A DNA stretch of 64,000 nucleotides from Nematostella vectensis (GCF_932526225.1 NC_064044.1:13222953-13286952), one strand, 5' to 3'; shown: positions 35,538-57,587, counted from the first letter of the stretch. Numbers and translations: made by a program. The notes: generated from the letters alone by a model not told the origin.

Positions 35538-35800
35538 ATAGAGGACTGGCGCCAATCAGCGCGACCAGGGTTTTCCAGGTCAGCGAGAAGATGATGGAAT
35601 GGCTATAAGCAGCACGACCAGTTTTTAGGCTTCCCCGGTCAGTGCAGGTAGATAGAAGACTGGCACTCATCAGCGCGACCAGTTACCAGGCTTTCCCGGC
35701 CAGAGCTAGTAGGTTGCGAACTGCCTTGAGGTATTGACAACAGTCAAGCAACGTGACCAGTTATCAGGTTTTCCTGGTAAAAGATAGTAAATGGAAGACT
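35480..35800 (+). repeat. About 60-bp repeat copying the SHPRH stop-codon region into the 3' UTR
   Basis: About five degenerate units share AATCAGC, GACCAGTTACCAGGCTT, CCTGGTCAGAGC and AGTAGATAGAAGACTGGC. The first holds the last codons and TAG stop of SHPRH; the rest lie in the 3' UTR, several keeping the AGTAG or GGTAGATAG stop context. Confidence 0.88.
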
Positions 35801-36506
35801 ATGCAATCTTTGCATAATTTTTACATAAATTGGAATGAATAATTGCAAATTTATTGTTTTAAAAGGCTACTTCCCTTTTATTCAAGTCGCTTAAAATTTG
35901 CGATTCATTTTTAATTACTTCTACATCGTTGCAGTTTCAATTGAAAAAAGGTATTAATATATATAATACGAATGAATAAAAAATTGAAAGTTTACACTAG
36001 AACCTTTTGTCGCGCGACATGTCTTATTCCGTGTTCGCACTAGAAACGAAACAATCAATTCCATCAAATTAGGGAAATGCCAGTTTGTTAAGTTATTTGG
36101 GGTTTCCTTTTGTTTGTATCTCATTCCAAAACTTAACTCGAAAGTTCTGGTTTTCATCCGATCCCACAATCCTCCTGGGCGCGACTAAGAATTAACCTGG
36201 CGGGAATTTAAAAGTACCGCTGACCCAATCTCCAAGTCCTCGCCCTGTCAAAATTCCCCAACCACAAGTGAGATAATACTTGTTAATTACATCGCATTGA
36301 ATTAATAACGAGCTCAGGGAAGCAACGACGAGAGGAATGGCGACGAATTTTACTTTACAAATGGCTTAGACAACACGAAGTTCAACTATTTGCCAAAGAG
36401 ATTTCCCGAGAGAGCTTTGTTTTGTGTTCGGGAAAGAGAAAGGTTTTGGGTTGTGGATAAGAAGCGGTGCGCGGGGATGTGTTAACCTGGTGGCCGACAT
36501 GGTAGA
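35801..36506. other. Intergenic region between SHPRH and the first MANSC gene
   Basis: Contains the probable SHPRH 3' UTR end (an AATAAA lies near 35973) and the upstream region of the next gene. A three-codon upstream ORF (ATG at 36499) ends with a TGA overlapping the next gene's ATG. No other gene is seen. Confidence 0.6.
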
Positions 36507-45141
<8,635 letters not shown>

Positions 45142-45333
45142 AAATGGCGGGAAAGTGGTCCAAAAATTGCGGGAAAATTGGGGTAAAAATGGCGGGAAAA
45201 GCTGGCATTACCAGATTATAGATTACACCAGATTACACTGGTTTTCATTGGTCCACGAAGCGTGAAGTACCAATGTACACTCATTTAAAAAAATGTTGAT
45301 AAACCACTCCTTTATTATTGTTTTTAATTCAAA

Positions 45334-45339
45334 ATAAAT
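45334..45339 (+). promoter_or_regulatory. Probable polyadenylation signal of the first MANSC gene
   Basis: AATAAA about 195 bp after the stop codon at 45141. It is the first clear AATAAA downstream. Confidence 0.5.
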
Positions 45340-45628
45340 CGATTGAAGTTTAATACCTTATTAACAATATTATATTGAAAGTATCTCAGTCACCTGCTTG
45401 AATTAGCCGATGGAAATGGATTCTTATAGATAGTCGGTGTTTTGCGGGAGCTTAAAATGGCGTAATGATATTATTTGATACCTTAGAAATAAAACTTACC
45501 TTTTTTTAAGGATGGTTTTTAAATTACCGAGATTGAAGCGGGTTTAATTCACTACCAAGATGAGCTCTTTTTGCCCAGAGTTCCATAACCGACGAAACCA
45601 TGCGTCACGCATTCTGGCGCGTCTGATT

Positions 45629-45786
45629 CAGGCGCGTACCCAGGATTGGCTGAGGGGGAGAGGGGTGCGCATTCATAGGTATCATAAAGGAAAAGTATAG
45701 TATTTGAAAATTCTTTAATGACCCACTTTTTGGCCGACAAGAAAGGGTGCGCGCGCACCCTGCGAACCCCCCTGTGTACGCGCCTG
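45629..45786. mobile_element. MITE with CAGGCGCGTACCCAGG ends
   Basis: The left end CAGGCGCGTACCCAGG and right end CCTGTGTACGCGCCTG are inverted repeats 158 bp end to end, with a G/C-rich interior. Same family as 49993-50081. Confidence 0.7.
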
Positions 45787-45884
45787 GAACCGAGGCCTGG
45801 GATTTGTAGTTGCTATTGTATCCCTCTCCGAGTTTTGCTTCGGCGTGATCTTTGCAATTGTTTGTGTTCTCCTTAGCTTTATTT

Positions 45885-46650
45885 ATCCTTGAATACATTG
45901 CCGCTTTAATTTATTTATCCTTGAATATATTGCCGCTACACTTTATTTATCCTTGAATACATTGCCGCTATAGTTTATTTATCCTTGAATACATTGCCGC
46001 TTTAATTTATTTATCCTTGAATATATTGCCGCTATTCTTTATTTATCCTTGAATATATTGCCGCTACACTTTATTTATCCTTGAATATATTGCCGCTATA
46101 GTTTATTTATCCTTGAATATATTGCCGCTATTCTTTATTTATCCTTGAATATATTGCCGCTACACTTTATTTATCCTTGAATATATTGCCGCTATAGTTT
46201 ATTTATCCTTGAATATATTGCCGCTTTAATTTATTTATCCTTGAATATATTCCCGCTATTCTTTATTTATCCTTGAATATATTGCCGCTACACTTTATTT
46301 ATCCTTGAATATATTGCCGCTATAGTTTATTTATCCTTGAATATATTGCCGCTTTAATTTATTTATCCTTGAATATATTGCCGTTATTCTTTATTTATCC
46401 TTGAATATATTGCCGCTACACTTTATTTATCCTTGAATACATTGCCGCTATAGTTTATTTATCCTTGAATACATTGCCGCTTTAATTTATTTATCCTTGA
46501 ATATATTGCCGCTATTCTTTATTTATCCTTGAATATATTGCCGCTACACTTTATTTATCCTTGAATATATTGCCGCTATAGTTTATTTATCCTTGAATAT
46601 ATTGCCGCTATAATTTATTTATCCTTGAATATATTGCCGCAATACTTTGT
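45885..46650. repeat. 32-bp minisatellite, about 24 copies
   Basis: Units of TTTATTTATCCTTGAATATA plus TTGCCGCTxxxx, where the last bases alternate in a near-regular order (TTAA, ACAC, ATAG, ATTC). The successive types suggest a higher-order unit of three or four repeats. It lies between the two MANSC genes. Confidence 0.93.
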
Positions 46651-47939
46651 TTACCCTGAATATGTCGATATAGTGTCTCGTGTAATTTTTGTACGTTATG
46701 CTTTGTATAATATGTATAATTGTAAAGAAATATTTTGCTAGAAATAAAACAATAATAATAATAATAACCTGACTCTTTATTTCCTCTGACTCAGGCCAAC
46801 TGTCCAAAAATGTATATGGATCAGGCCCGTAGCTACCAGGGAGGAGGGGGGGGGGGGGGGGGTGTGGCTCGGAAAAACATCCCGACAGGCCCCCACTCGA
46901 CAGCAAGGTCCGCGTTAATGAAGGAAAAAGAATTCCAATAAGCTAGGACGGGCTCTACCTAAGAGTAAATAATACGTTAAATTGGTAAACGAAACACTCC
47001 GCTGACCTCCTCCCCCACCCCCCCCCCCACTACCACCACCATCACAACCCTATTCCCCCTTTATTTTTTTTTTATGTTACTAGCTCTAAAAAATCATATG
47101 ATCAAATACAGAAATAAGCGCTTTTTTATTCTGGCGGAGCTTTAATTCAGTAATGAGTTAGTGCGTCTATTTCATATTCATATTTTACTTCACAACAGTG
47201 TGTGCCTTTATTTGTATAAACCAATGGAACAAGTCGAGGGCAATGATAATAGTGGTAAACTAATTTGATAATTGATTATTTAAGTATCAAAATGGAGGCA
47301 GCCCTTTTGGCCCTAACACCATTATAGTCAGAGTTAGGCGCTTAATTGATTAATGTAGCGACCATTGAGAACTAATTTGTATTGGGGATAATTGGACATT
47401 TCTGTGCGAAAACATTATGTTGCCTTTTAAATCTTTTAGCCCTGAAACATAATAAAAGCTATTTTAATGACATTTTTTTATTTTAAGCTAGGGGTCCAAA
47501 GCAAAAGCAAAACCCCGCCTAAACAAACTAAATGATTTGACACAAAATAAACACCTGCAACAAACTTAGATGCAAAGTTTGAGGCACTAAATTGTACACA
47601 AGAACCCAAAGCCAACTTTTCAAGGAAATTATAAAAGTCGCTATGTTTAGCTTTCATCGCAAACAAAGCCTCGCCCCCACCCGTAGACAGGTAGTCATAA
47701 ATACCTGCCGACGTGATACAGTCAGCAGGTTCCCATAGCGACCAGCACGGCCCCACCTCCCTACAGAAGTTTGTTGACACGAGGAAGCGCGCTATTGTTG
47801 AATACGTAATGAGCTCAAAACACGTGGGAACCGGACCGCTCCTGTGCGAGCAATAAAATGGAACAAACATTGGATAAATGCTATTTTAAAACTACACTGA
47901 TGACTCTTAGGGAATCGTGAAGAGTAAAGAGGTCGTACA
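46651..47939. other. Intergenic and upstream region of the second MANSC gene
   Basis: Contains a G-run element near 46826-46900 of the CCGTAGC MITE type, otherwise AT-rich unique DNA. No gene was recognised; the 3' part must hold the promoter of the gene starting at 47940. Confidence 0.5.
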
Positions 47940-50900
47940 ATGGTTGGAAAGGCTCTTAGCGCTCGGGTTTTTGGAGTTTTTATTGTTCTAAATGCGCTAC
48001 GTATTGGATTCGCAGGTAAGGGGAAGTCTTTTGTTTCTGTTTGGACACTGACAGGAACTAAGTGAAGAGATTTATAGTTTTGAATGTTAGTCGAAAATGA
48101 ATGGAAAAGTATGATAGCAATTATTATATACAATAATATCTTTATTACTTCACTCGTGTTGCGCTCAAAAAAAAATTTTTTTAATTGACATACTTATTAA
48201 TACTATTTTTCATTTCCACTTCAATATACAATTTCGTAAAATACAGGTCCGATTTTTAAAAAAAAATATAGTTTCTTTTGAAATAATATGAACAGCTCCA
48301 GTATCTATCCTGTGCCAAAATAGTGTTTGTTTTGCATTTGTTTTTCCTGTAAAATAAAATATGAAGGATAAGTTAATGTATTAGTTAGTGACATTTATAG
48401 AATGTAAAAGGTCGATGCCTGAAGCCAGTGTAGAATCCACCACTCGACTACAAAGTGCCGCCATAATGAAGAAAAATTGAGTACAACTGCAAGCTAGGAC
48501 GAGCTAACTGAGATAAAAAGCTCCGCTAAATGAGTCAACGTGCCCGCCCACTCAGAATCCTGGCCTGGAAGTAATCTGAACCACGAACTGCAGCTGTAGC
48601 TCAGGAAGTATCTATCTCTCAGTCAGTAGGCGCGTGGAGGATTATGGGCATGGGGAGTGGGGGAGGGGGTCGTTTTCCTAGATGCCATAACGTCCTAGCT
48701 TGCAGTGGTACTTTACATTTTCATTCATTTGAGCGGACCTTCCAATCGAGTGACTTTACCCTCCCCTCCCCCCTGACTTTGAGCCTGGTCAGTGCGTCAG
48801 TAAATATCGATCAGTCATTCCAAGTGTTCAAACTCGTGTGTTCAAAGTGTTTAAACTCGTTCTTGTATTCTTTCAGAAGACGACTTTATGACAGAAATTG
48901 GCAGTGTTCAGCCGCTGACCTGTGATCATGGGCCCATCCAAACGAACGTAGCATTGCGGCACGAATTGCGGTCCGGGAAATTTTGGAGACTGGGCCTAGC
49001 GGATGACATGAGCACGTGCATTCAGTTGTGCTGTGAGAAGGAAGACTGTGAGATGGCGATGATGCCGGGCCAACACTGCTATGGCGTTGACTGCTTTAGC
49101 GAGAAGCACTGTGAGGTGAATAGAAGAATAGCAGCCCTCTCCACCCCTCCCCATTGACCACACAAAGGTCATCTGTCTTTAAGCGCATAACACTTTATGA
49201 TTCTTGCTTGCGCGTTATGGAGCATCGAAGGAGTTTATTTATCACCTTTATCTTTAAAAGTGAACCTATGAGCACCTTTCATTTTGGAAATGTCATTTGC
49301 CATTTGCCGTCTCACATACTGAAAACGTTTTTTTTAAAAAAATAGGCGCATTTCTGCCTCGCTAACACGGACAAAACTCTCGTATCACCCCCCCCCCCCC
49401 CCCAGAAAAGAAAGATATTGATAAGATAAGAAAAAAAAAAACTGGCACAGAGATATAGTAGTTCTTTGTATCTAGGGAGTTTGTATATAGGAATTCTTTG
49501 TATTTCAACGACGGCGCGTGACAAATGCTACTGCGCATGCTCAGTAGCCAACTCCAATGCATCAGATAAACTTTCTCTTAAATTAATCATTTGAGACCTT
49601 AATATAAATGATATTGGCAATATAATGATTAGCCGTCAAAATCATTTTAGCTCTGTTTTTTGTTTAGTGAAAAGTTATCCCACATGGACAATGTCATTTT
49701 GTTTTTACTGATGGGACTCGGTTTGGACGTTCGTTAAAAGGGCCTTTGCAGTCAATTGCACGTGGGTCTGTCACGGACCTGCGCGGAATCGCTATCAAGA
49801 GATTTCGGAGGCATAATCTTTGGACTCTACTGGCAGTTGGCGCCATTGATCGCCGACGCCCCCTTTAAATAAAGACATTAATTCAGTTACGCAATAGTCT
49901 CCGATAATGGAAAACAAGAAAATTATTTCGAAATTGTAAATGCATTGTGTCTATTTGAAGTTTCGTTGAGGATGTGACTGATAATTTAGCACGGATTCCA
50001 GGCGCGTACACAGGGGGCTTTTCCATATAATACCTATGGCGCACAACCCCCCTCCCCCTAGGCCAAAACGCGCCTGGATTCCAATAGATTCTTTTGTCGG
50101 CTGAGGCTTTGCGTCGGTCCGTCAGAAGTAAACTGTTGCGATAAAGCTAGAATGTAGAAAGAGTGTTAGGGTATTTTCGGGGCCCTGTGACGCCAAACCA
50201 GCGAACGTTGCGATATTTTTAAGGCAACGATAACATTCTAAAGGATTTTGATTTTCTTTGATCTTGATTTTCTTTGATCTTTTGTAACTATTTTGATTCA
50301 TTTTGATTCATAATTTACAGATAACAGGCGTTAAACCGACCAACATGACGGTGCAGATAGCAAGAGTAAGACCCATAGTGGAAAATCCAGGAATAGAGAA
50401 AATATGTAAGTACGTTTAAAGTGCTTTTTGGGATTGATCTATGAGTGGGGGTTTTCGACAATGGCACAGCGAGACAAGAGCCATATTTTGCCCTGGAAGA
50501 AAACGAACGACTCCAAGGAGGTGGTGTTATATTTACCCATAGGTAGAGCATTAATAACCCAGGGGCACAGGATTCGAATCCTGGTCAGGACATTTAACTG
50601 GGATACAAATCACTATGTTTCAACTGCGTGTAGTAGTCCTTATTAAAATGATGACGTCAGTCGCCTATGTGCGCATTTTATCATATGTCTCGCGACGTTA
50701 AAGAAGACAAATCACGCCGCTACTTTACGCTCCCGCACAATACCGAGTCATACGAAGAATTCATTTCCATCGGCTGATTCCAAAAAGTAACTGATCAACT
50801 TCCAATCGCATATCGCTAATAAATTATTACACCTTAATCGTGGAAGATTATTTTAAAGTTTCCTTACGCTTTACGAACAGAGTTTTGTATTTTGCGATGT

Positions 50901-53900
50901 AAATGAAAACAAAGGAATGGTTGATCGACATTTTTTTTCGACAGAACATATACATTTTATCTTTTCAAACGGTACCCTGATTAATAGAACTTATTCGGTC
51001 TGATCTTGAAAATTCTAGGTTCTTATACGTGGGCGTTTAGAACCTAGAGAGCATGTATTAGAGTTCGAATTATTCATTCTTAAATTTATTGCAGTTGATA
51101 TCGAGGATCCGTCTACAAAGAAAGAGCTTCACTGCACGCATAGCCCCATTTTGACAAACGTCACCGTCAGGGGAGGGGTGAAAGCAGGCAAATTCAGCGA
51201 CATGGGGGAGGTGGCGGGGATGCACATGTGCACAGCGCTTTGTTGTGAGAGGAAGTCATGTGACCTTGCGTTCATGATTGGAGATACTTGCATAGCTGTG
51301 GATTGTTATAGAGAAGAGCTTTGCCAAGCTGTAAGAGCGAGGCCAACCTCGTATAACCCACAAATTGCGTACGTGAGGAGAAGGGAGCTACAAAGTTCTA
51401 TCAGGAAAGGTACTGGGAACGGAAACTGTAATGTCTAAGGCACACATAACGACATAGGCAAGCGCACTTTTATGTTCATATGTGTGAATGGTTCGACATA
51501 AAGACATAAGCCCTAAATAACGACATGGACATAAAGAAATACGAGAAAAAAAACATGTTTTTTTTTTCTTATATATGTCTTTATGTCCATGACGTAATGT
51601 TGGGCTTAATATGTCATTATGTCAATATGACATTATGTCGTTGTGCCACTAGTGTGCACCTAGTTTGCACCCGAGGTAATATGGAGGTAATAAGGGTATT
51701 GGAGGTAATAAGGGTATTGGAGGTAATAAGGGTATTGGAGGTAATAAGGGTATTGTGGGAGAACCAGAGAAAGGGTAAAAAGGCAAGGGAAGGGTCAAGG
51801 AATGGGAAGTGGACACGATTAGATGAGTTTCTGAGGGAAAGAAGTAATGAGGGAGTGGAAAGATGAAAAATAAAAATGAGAAAAAAAGAAGAGTGGACGG
51901 AGAGAAGAAAGTAAGGGAGGACGAAAAGAAGAACGGTAGCAGGCAAGAGGGTTGTGTGAGGGAAGGAAGGGGAGGAGGATCAAAGAAAAGGAATAAGATG
52001 GTCAAAGAATGGTTGTACAGAGAGAATAGAAAAAAGTTAACTGTATTGGGGGACTGTGGTAGGGTAAAGGGCGGTGGGAGGTAGCGCATAGCTAGGGGAG
52101 CGAGAGAGGGAGAGTAGAGTGAAAAGAAAGGGTATATTACCCTTATTAGAAAAGGGTATAAGGAATTGGAAGACGGGAATACGAGTGAAAAAAGTACGAG
52201 TAAGAAAAGGGAAGAAAGAGAAAGGCGGCGTAGAAGGCTTTAGACATTTGAAAACATTATGTTGCTTTTCGCTAAAGGGTGGTTTGGCTCAGTGACAAAG
52301 GGGGAGGGGTTATTTTTTTTTGTTTCATATGGCTTTCTGGCAGCCCAAAAGGGAGGAGGGGGAGAGTTAAACCCCCTAAACCCTCCCCCTAGATCCGCTA
52401 CTGTGTGGAGTGGTAGGGCAGAGAAAAAGAGCGAGAAACGGGAATAAGGGGGTGAGAAAGAGTAAGATTGAGGAATTGTCGGAGGGGGAGAAGAAAATAT
52501 AGTAAGATTGGTTGTGTTCTTTTAAATGTTACAACAACTGACATAACTACTACAGGAATGTTAAAAAGAGAAACCACGCATTTTGGCTCTTATCTTAAAT
52601 CCGGGGAGAGAGAGAGACACTAGTGCCCAATAATTCCTCATAAACTACGTAACACAGGGATACTATAACAGAGAGAACGACATTAACGACTATTATCGAC
52701 GTTCGTTAACCACAAACGACAATGACGAATACTGATAGCCCTAACGGTGACTACCGTAAACCGACAGAACATAACTACGAAAACCGTAAGTAATTACCGT
52801 GATGTTCAAGACTCGCTCTTCGTCATAGATTCGCCATTCTTACGTTGCGCGGGGGATTGGGTCGAGTTAATAAGCGAACAGCATGGTGGCGTCGTAAACA
52901 TGTTGATGTGATGCTGAATGAAGGCTAGGAAAGTGTAGGTTTTGTCAATTCTGCTCCTGGAATATCTTCATTGGCATCGTTCGACGCAATGTTGAATTGC
53001 GTCCCCTAACATTGTCCAGCATGCTGTTCGCTCACAAACTCGACCCAGACCTCCGCGCAACGAAAGAGTGATGAATGAGCTTTATAAAGGACTATACGAC
53101 CAAAACATACATTACTCACAAAGAAATAACTACAAGTATAAATCTATTCTATGTTTGTAACCTTGACCGGGACTAAAATAGCGACAAAACAGAAGGGGGA
53201 CGATCGTTGGCAAAATATATTCTAACCCTAAGAGATATATAGCACTTTGGATGTGGACAATAGCAATTCTTACCCCTGCACATGTGCGGTCGAAGTAATT
53301 TCCAACTTAAGCTAAACACCTAAAAACAAACACATTTTCAGACGCCACCATTGATCTCTTTTCTGACTAAATTAATGCCCAGTTATTATTTGAATGTGAT
53401 TATCCACTATCGTATGACCCCCTAAGAAATGGCAGAAGCGGAAAATCCCCTAAGGCATAACATCCCCTAAGGCATAACAGCTAGTACAATTTTATACGGT
53501 AAAAGATAGGACAATCACCCCGTGTTGTGGATAGTACCCCCCCCCCCCTAAAAACAAGGCATGTGATGCCTTAGCAAGCAGATGGTCGGAATATTTGACG
53601 TGTATTTATAGCGAGGAATCTTTGTCATGCTCCAGTTTACAATAAGCATTTCTGTCATATCAATCAAACAACGGTCTGGTAACAGGAGTTAAAATGAATG
53701 CCAACTGCCGTGTTTAAATGTGAATGTCTCTGTTTAAACCCCATTGAATGTATGTCTTGTACCATCAGCTAACGAGCTACCGAAGGCCCCCATACTGGCG
53801 CATAAGATCATCAGCGATCGCCTGCCCCACATGACCATACTCAAGACCAGTACATGCTCCTCAGTCAAGATCCACACCAATGTCACCCTGCTAGGGGGGA

Positions 53901-56900
53901 TCAAGTCTGGCAATTTCACTGCGCTTGGACGGGTGGGTACATTTAATCTTTAATCATACTTCATGGCACTTGCACCCCCTTCTTTTCATGAATTAACCTC
54001 TCATCGTGTATATGCATAACCTCTTTTGAGAGATCCTAGATCCGCCCTCCCTCCCTCACTTGCCCCGCCCCTCTCCCTTCCTTTTTACAAATGTACCTCT
54101 TAGCAAGTTTTATTTATTAGTAACTTCTCTCTTGAGAATGATGCCCTCTCGTTTTAGAGAACCTCGTTTTAGATTTGCCCTGGCTTGCCCATCCCTTAAA
54201 GCATAATTTAGGTCTGGCAGTAATGTCCTTTCAATATCATCACACATACATCTTGTCTTTCAGACAAAGAACATGCAGGAATGTATAGGCAAATCATGTG
54301 ACCTGCCCTCAGGCGACATGGCCTTTATGCTTGGGAATGACTGTTACTCAGTCACGTGTTACAGTGACAGACAGTGCCAGGTTATCCCGGCCCAGCCCTC
54401 TCCATTCCTCCCCAAGCTTGCATTTCTCAAATGGGCACCGAAAGTAAATGAAACAGGTGAGATAATGCCTTTAATTTTTCTGATTTGTTCTACAGTACTT
54501 ACCCGCTTATAAGAACCTAGCATTTTTCCAGGTTAGCCTAAACAGGTTGTCATTTAACAGGTACTATTTTAAAGTAAAAGTTACCATCTGATAAACTAAC
54601 ATTGTAACAGGTTAAAGTGTAAACGAATCCTCGTTTGATACCCAAAAAGCACTACGGTGGATTCCCGAGTGTTTATATGTTTCAATGAAAGGTACAAGGC
54701 AACGCCTTAGCGAACAGGAATATTGATGGTCTGTGCTGATGTGCGCTGGGTTGTGAACCAGTCTTAGAGTAACGGACACATTTCTTTATTTCACGCAGAA
54801 ACACTAGTGGACGACGTGAAACCCAAGCGCCACATCCCCCGGTGCACAAGAAGCCACATATTATATAATCACACAGTCCAGGGGGGGCTGCGAGCCGGGA
54901 ACTTTACCAAGATTGCAGAGGTCGATAGCATCGAGACATGCGCAGCGCTGTGTTGTGCCGAGGAAACATGTGACCTGGCCTTGATGCTTGGAGAGAACTG
55001 CTACGCCGGAGACTGTGCGAGTCGGGAGTTGTGCAAGCCGATCCCTGCGTATCATAAATCAGAGATTGCGTATATTACCTCCAGAAAGAAAGCAGATAAT
55101 AATATAGGTAATAAGCCTTGCAGGAGCGTAGCTAGGGGGGTGGCCCAGGCCCCCCCCCCCGCCATCTAGCAGCCAAAAATGCAGTAAATGAATGAGGCAC
55201 CTGTCAACCTCAAGGCTTGAGATTTTTTGGGGGGAGGGGGGTATATTCATTTTTTTGGGGGAGGGGTGGGTTTAACCTTGCAGGCGTTTGCCGTATAGAA
55301 AGCTCTCACGAACAAATCCACTTAAAGATCTCACGAGGGTGTTAGATAAATCGCGCTACGCAAGGGAATTATTGTTTCAAATATTTTAATAGAAAATAGG
55401 CAAAATGACGATTTTCTATAGAATAATTTTTCGGAAGCGATACAAATCGCTAAAAAGCGGGAGATTTGGTGCTCAACGCGGGAGAGCAGGAGAAGGGGTC
55501 CAAAATCTTGAGACTCCCGCCTAATGCGGGAGAGTGGACAGGTATGAACTAGCCATGATGAGCCTTACAGTTACCCATCCAGGGGGGAGGGCCTGTCCCG
55601 GGTAGCAAGTATCCCTCCCCCTTCAGATTTGAATTGAAGAAAAATGTAATGTAATTAAGCTGAAACCCACGAATTTACCTCCCCCAATATCTTTTAATTA
55701 TTCAGACTGGAGCCTGTGGTACTTGGTGGTTGGGTCTATTGCTATTGGTATTGGCCTGATGGGCATCGCATGGACTGTAGGGACATGCTGGAAACGGTGA
55801 GTAATCATTTCGAAATCATTGATAAGATAACACTCATTTCTTCGTAATTATCCTTCTTCCATTTATCAACATCTTCACACTGTTCATTATCCATCTTCAC
55901 TCTGTTTACCATTATCATCACAGGCTTGTAGCCAGGGGGGGTGGGACGAACCCCCAACCCCCCCCCCACCCGGCTTGAAGGTTCTTTAGAATAACTATAA
56001 AAATCTTTTTTATAATAGATATCTTTATTATTATCACTATATGTTAAAAAGTACCCTATTAATAACATTTTAAATATAAGATTGATTGCCTAATGTTATA
56101 AGGCGAGGAGAGGGGTAGACCGGAAATTTGGTCCTCTGAAATGGAAAAACGAACCACTTAAAATCCTGGCTACGGACCTGCCTCATTATGATAACCACGA
56201 CCATCATCATCATTACGATCACCGTTATAACCATACCATCGTTATCATAATCCCATCCATCATCATTATTGCCATCATCACTACACCATCAATAATGAGC
56301 CGGCCCTGTTAATAAAAAATCATTACCATGAACACTAGCATCATCACCCTCATCTTGATCACTACCATCATTATAATTAAAATCCTATCAATCACCATGA
56401 TTTGCATGATTTGATCTGCAGCACTCGCCGAATGCGTCCCAAGTGTGAGGAGGCGGACCGGTTTGTGATGGATAACCATGGAGACACACTACGCTCCATG
56501 CAGATGCTCCCACATGGTGAGAACAGTCTGTAATTGACCAGTTCATAGGCACCTGATGTGGCTTCACCATTTACCATTTGCTAGGTTAAAAAGGGGCCGT
56601 ACCCAGGGGGGTGTAGGGGGTGCGAACGCACCCCCCCCCCACAACGGCCGAAAGTCCACTTCTGGTTCTCAATAGACGTGCTATTTGTAGTTTGTAGACA
56701 AAACTCAAAAGCATAAGCAAGATCACACTAGTATGTAACTAAATTCGACATTAACCGTCACCTAGAGACACTGCAAAGGCATAAAAAATCCCTTTTTGTT
56801 CTTTCGGAGGTGGTTAGATTTTTATCAGAGAACTCCCTCCCCCCCCTGGAAAATTTAGGTCCACTTTTTTCGGATTTCGCACCCCCCCCCCCCCAAGAAA

Positions 56901-57587
56901 GATCCTGGGTACGGGCCTTTAATAAAGGCATGAGACAAATTTCTATGTTAATAAGTAGCAGGATCTGATTTTCAAATTCATTAGGTAAACTTGGTTTACT
57001 CAAGTAATGTTAGCTTTGTCTATCAACACGGTTTTATTAAGGTATGTCCTGAGGGGGGTTCTGATAAAAGTACCCATGGGTACGGGGCTGGTATTGTACT
57101 AACTTTGAATGTATCATGATGATAGTGATATTATATCAGCAGGGCCATATAGCAGGGGTGGGGCACAGGGGGCACGCACCCCCCTACCCCCAATAGAAAT
57201 GACTAGTAGGGTGTGGCTTTGTCCCAAAGATTTTCTTATTGTTTATGTATCATACCCTCCCCTCTCCCCAATATTTTGAGGCCTGCTATAGCAGTGCTCT
57301 AAAATACATATGAAATAAAGAATATTAATAATAATGTGCATTTGTTTTAACCAGGGAAGTACATAAATCAAGGGCCATTATTCCTAAGTGACACAGACTC
57401 AGAGACAGAAGATGAGCTTGAGGCTGAGCCCTTACCAAGAAAGTCCCTACAGGGCCCTGGTACACTAAATTTGCTTCATTCATACGGAGCCCCTACTAAT
57501 AATGTTCCACGGATGACAAATTACCAGAGCTTTCAACAGGAGCAAGCGGACCTTGCTAAAGCAAGAAGAGCTATGCAGAACTTATGA
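47940..57587 (+). CDS. Type I membrane protein with four MANSC-like cysteine-rich domains (599 aa)
   Basis: Ten exons, all in phase: 47940-48015, 48877-49115, 50321-50405, 51095-51409, 53769-53932, 54264-54456, 54799-55107, 55706-55796, 56422-56516, 57355-57587. Exon 1 is a signal peptide and, like its paralogue's, is 76 bp ending in phase 1. Four eight-cysteine domains follow (about 26-133, 134-238, 239-357, 358-460); each keeps NVT or NHTV, the GG..G-F block and the C-x-V-x-C motif except where changed. Domain 3 lacks the CC pair (CIGKSCDLPSGDMAF). Exon 8 is a transmembrane helix (about 466-485, YLVVGSIAIGIGLMGIAW) followed by a basic stop-transfer. The tail of about 110 residues has an acidic SDTDSETEDELEAEP stretch with casein kinase 2-like sites. 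The role is unknown; the layout suggests a cell-surface receptor or adhesion molecule. Confidence 0.85.
49116..49992. other. MANSC gene 2 intron 2, 5' part
   Basis: No feature beyond a C-run near 49387 and AT-rich unique DNA. Reading through the exon 2 donor stays open for 13 codons, then TGA. Confidence 0.5.
49993..50081. mobile_element. Short MITE with GGATTCCAGGCGCG ends
   Basis: Perfect inverted ends GGATTCCAGGCGCG and CGCGCCTGGATTCC around about 60 bp. Same family as 45629-45786. Confidence 0.75.
50535..50605 (+). ncRNA. tRNA-like relic
   Basis: GGTAGAGCATTAATAACCCA followed by a T arm CAGGATTCGAATCCTG resembles the 3' two thirds of a Met- or Ile-type tRNA. The 5' D-stem half is missing, so it is a pseudogene or SINE piece in intron 3 of the second MANSC gene. 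Confidence 0.45.
51439..51647. mobile_element. Foldback (palindromic) element
   Basis: About 210 bp that fold on themselves: GGCACACATAACGACATA pairs with the end TGTCGTTGTGCC, and inner arms carry GACATAAAGACATAAG and CTTTATGTCC. The centre is an A-run, CATG, T-run. It lies 30 bp after exon 4 of the second MANSC gene. Confidence 0.75.
51660..52510. repeat. 18-bp repeat and purine-rich tract
   Basis: Four copies of 18-bp GGAGGTAATAAGGGTATT (51679-51755), then about 750 bp of strongly A/G-biased sequence on the plus strand. No coding evidence; the ORFs here are low-complexity. Confidence 0.7.
52810..53080. mobile_element. MITE with long inverted ends
   Basis: CGTTGCGCGGGGGATTGGGT and AGCGAACAGCATG at the left match inverted CAGCATGCTGTTCGCT and CGACCCAGACCTCCGCGCAA at the right, giving arms of about 65 bp. 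No ORF inside. Exact ends are approximate. Confidence 0.7.
55921..56180. mobile_element. MITE with CAGGxxCGTAGCCAGG ends
   Basis: The left end CAGGCTTGTAGCCAGGGGG and right end TCCTGGCTACGGACCTG are imperfect inverted repeats. The 260-bp element is in intron 8 of the second MANSC gene. The rest of that intron is ATC-rich. Confidence 0.65.
56590..56920. mobile_element. MITE with GGGCCGTACCCAGG ends
   Basis: Inverted ends AAAGGGGCCGTACCCAGG and CCTGGGTACGGGCCTTT around about 330 bp. It shares GACGTGCTATTTGTAG and ACAACGGCCGAAAGTCCA with an inverted copy at 61618-61892. Confidence 0.75.
57139..57298. mobile_element. Short MITE of the GGCCGTAGCAGGGG type
   Basis: The left end AGCAGGGCCATATAGCAGGGG and right end CCTGCTATAGCAGTGCT are imperfect inverted repeats. 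Located 57 bp before the last exon of the second MANSC gene. Confidence 0.5.
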
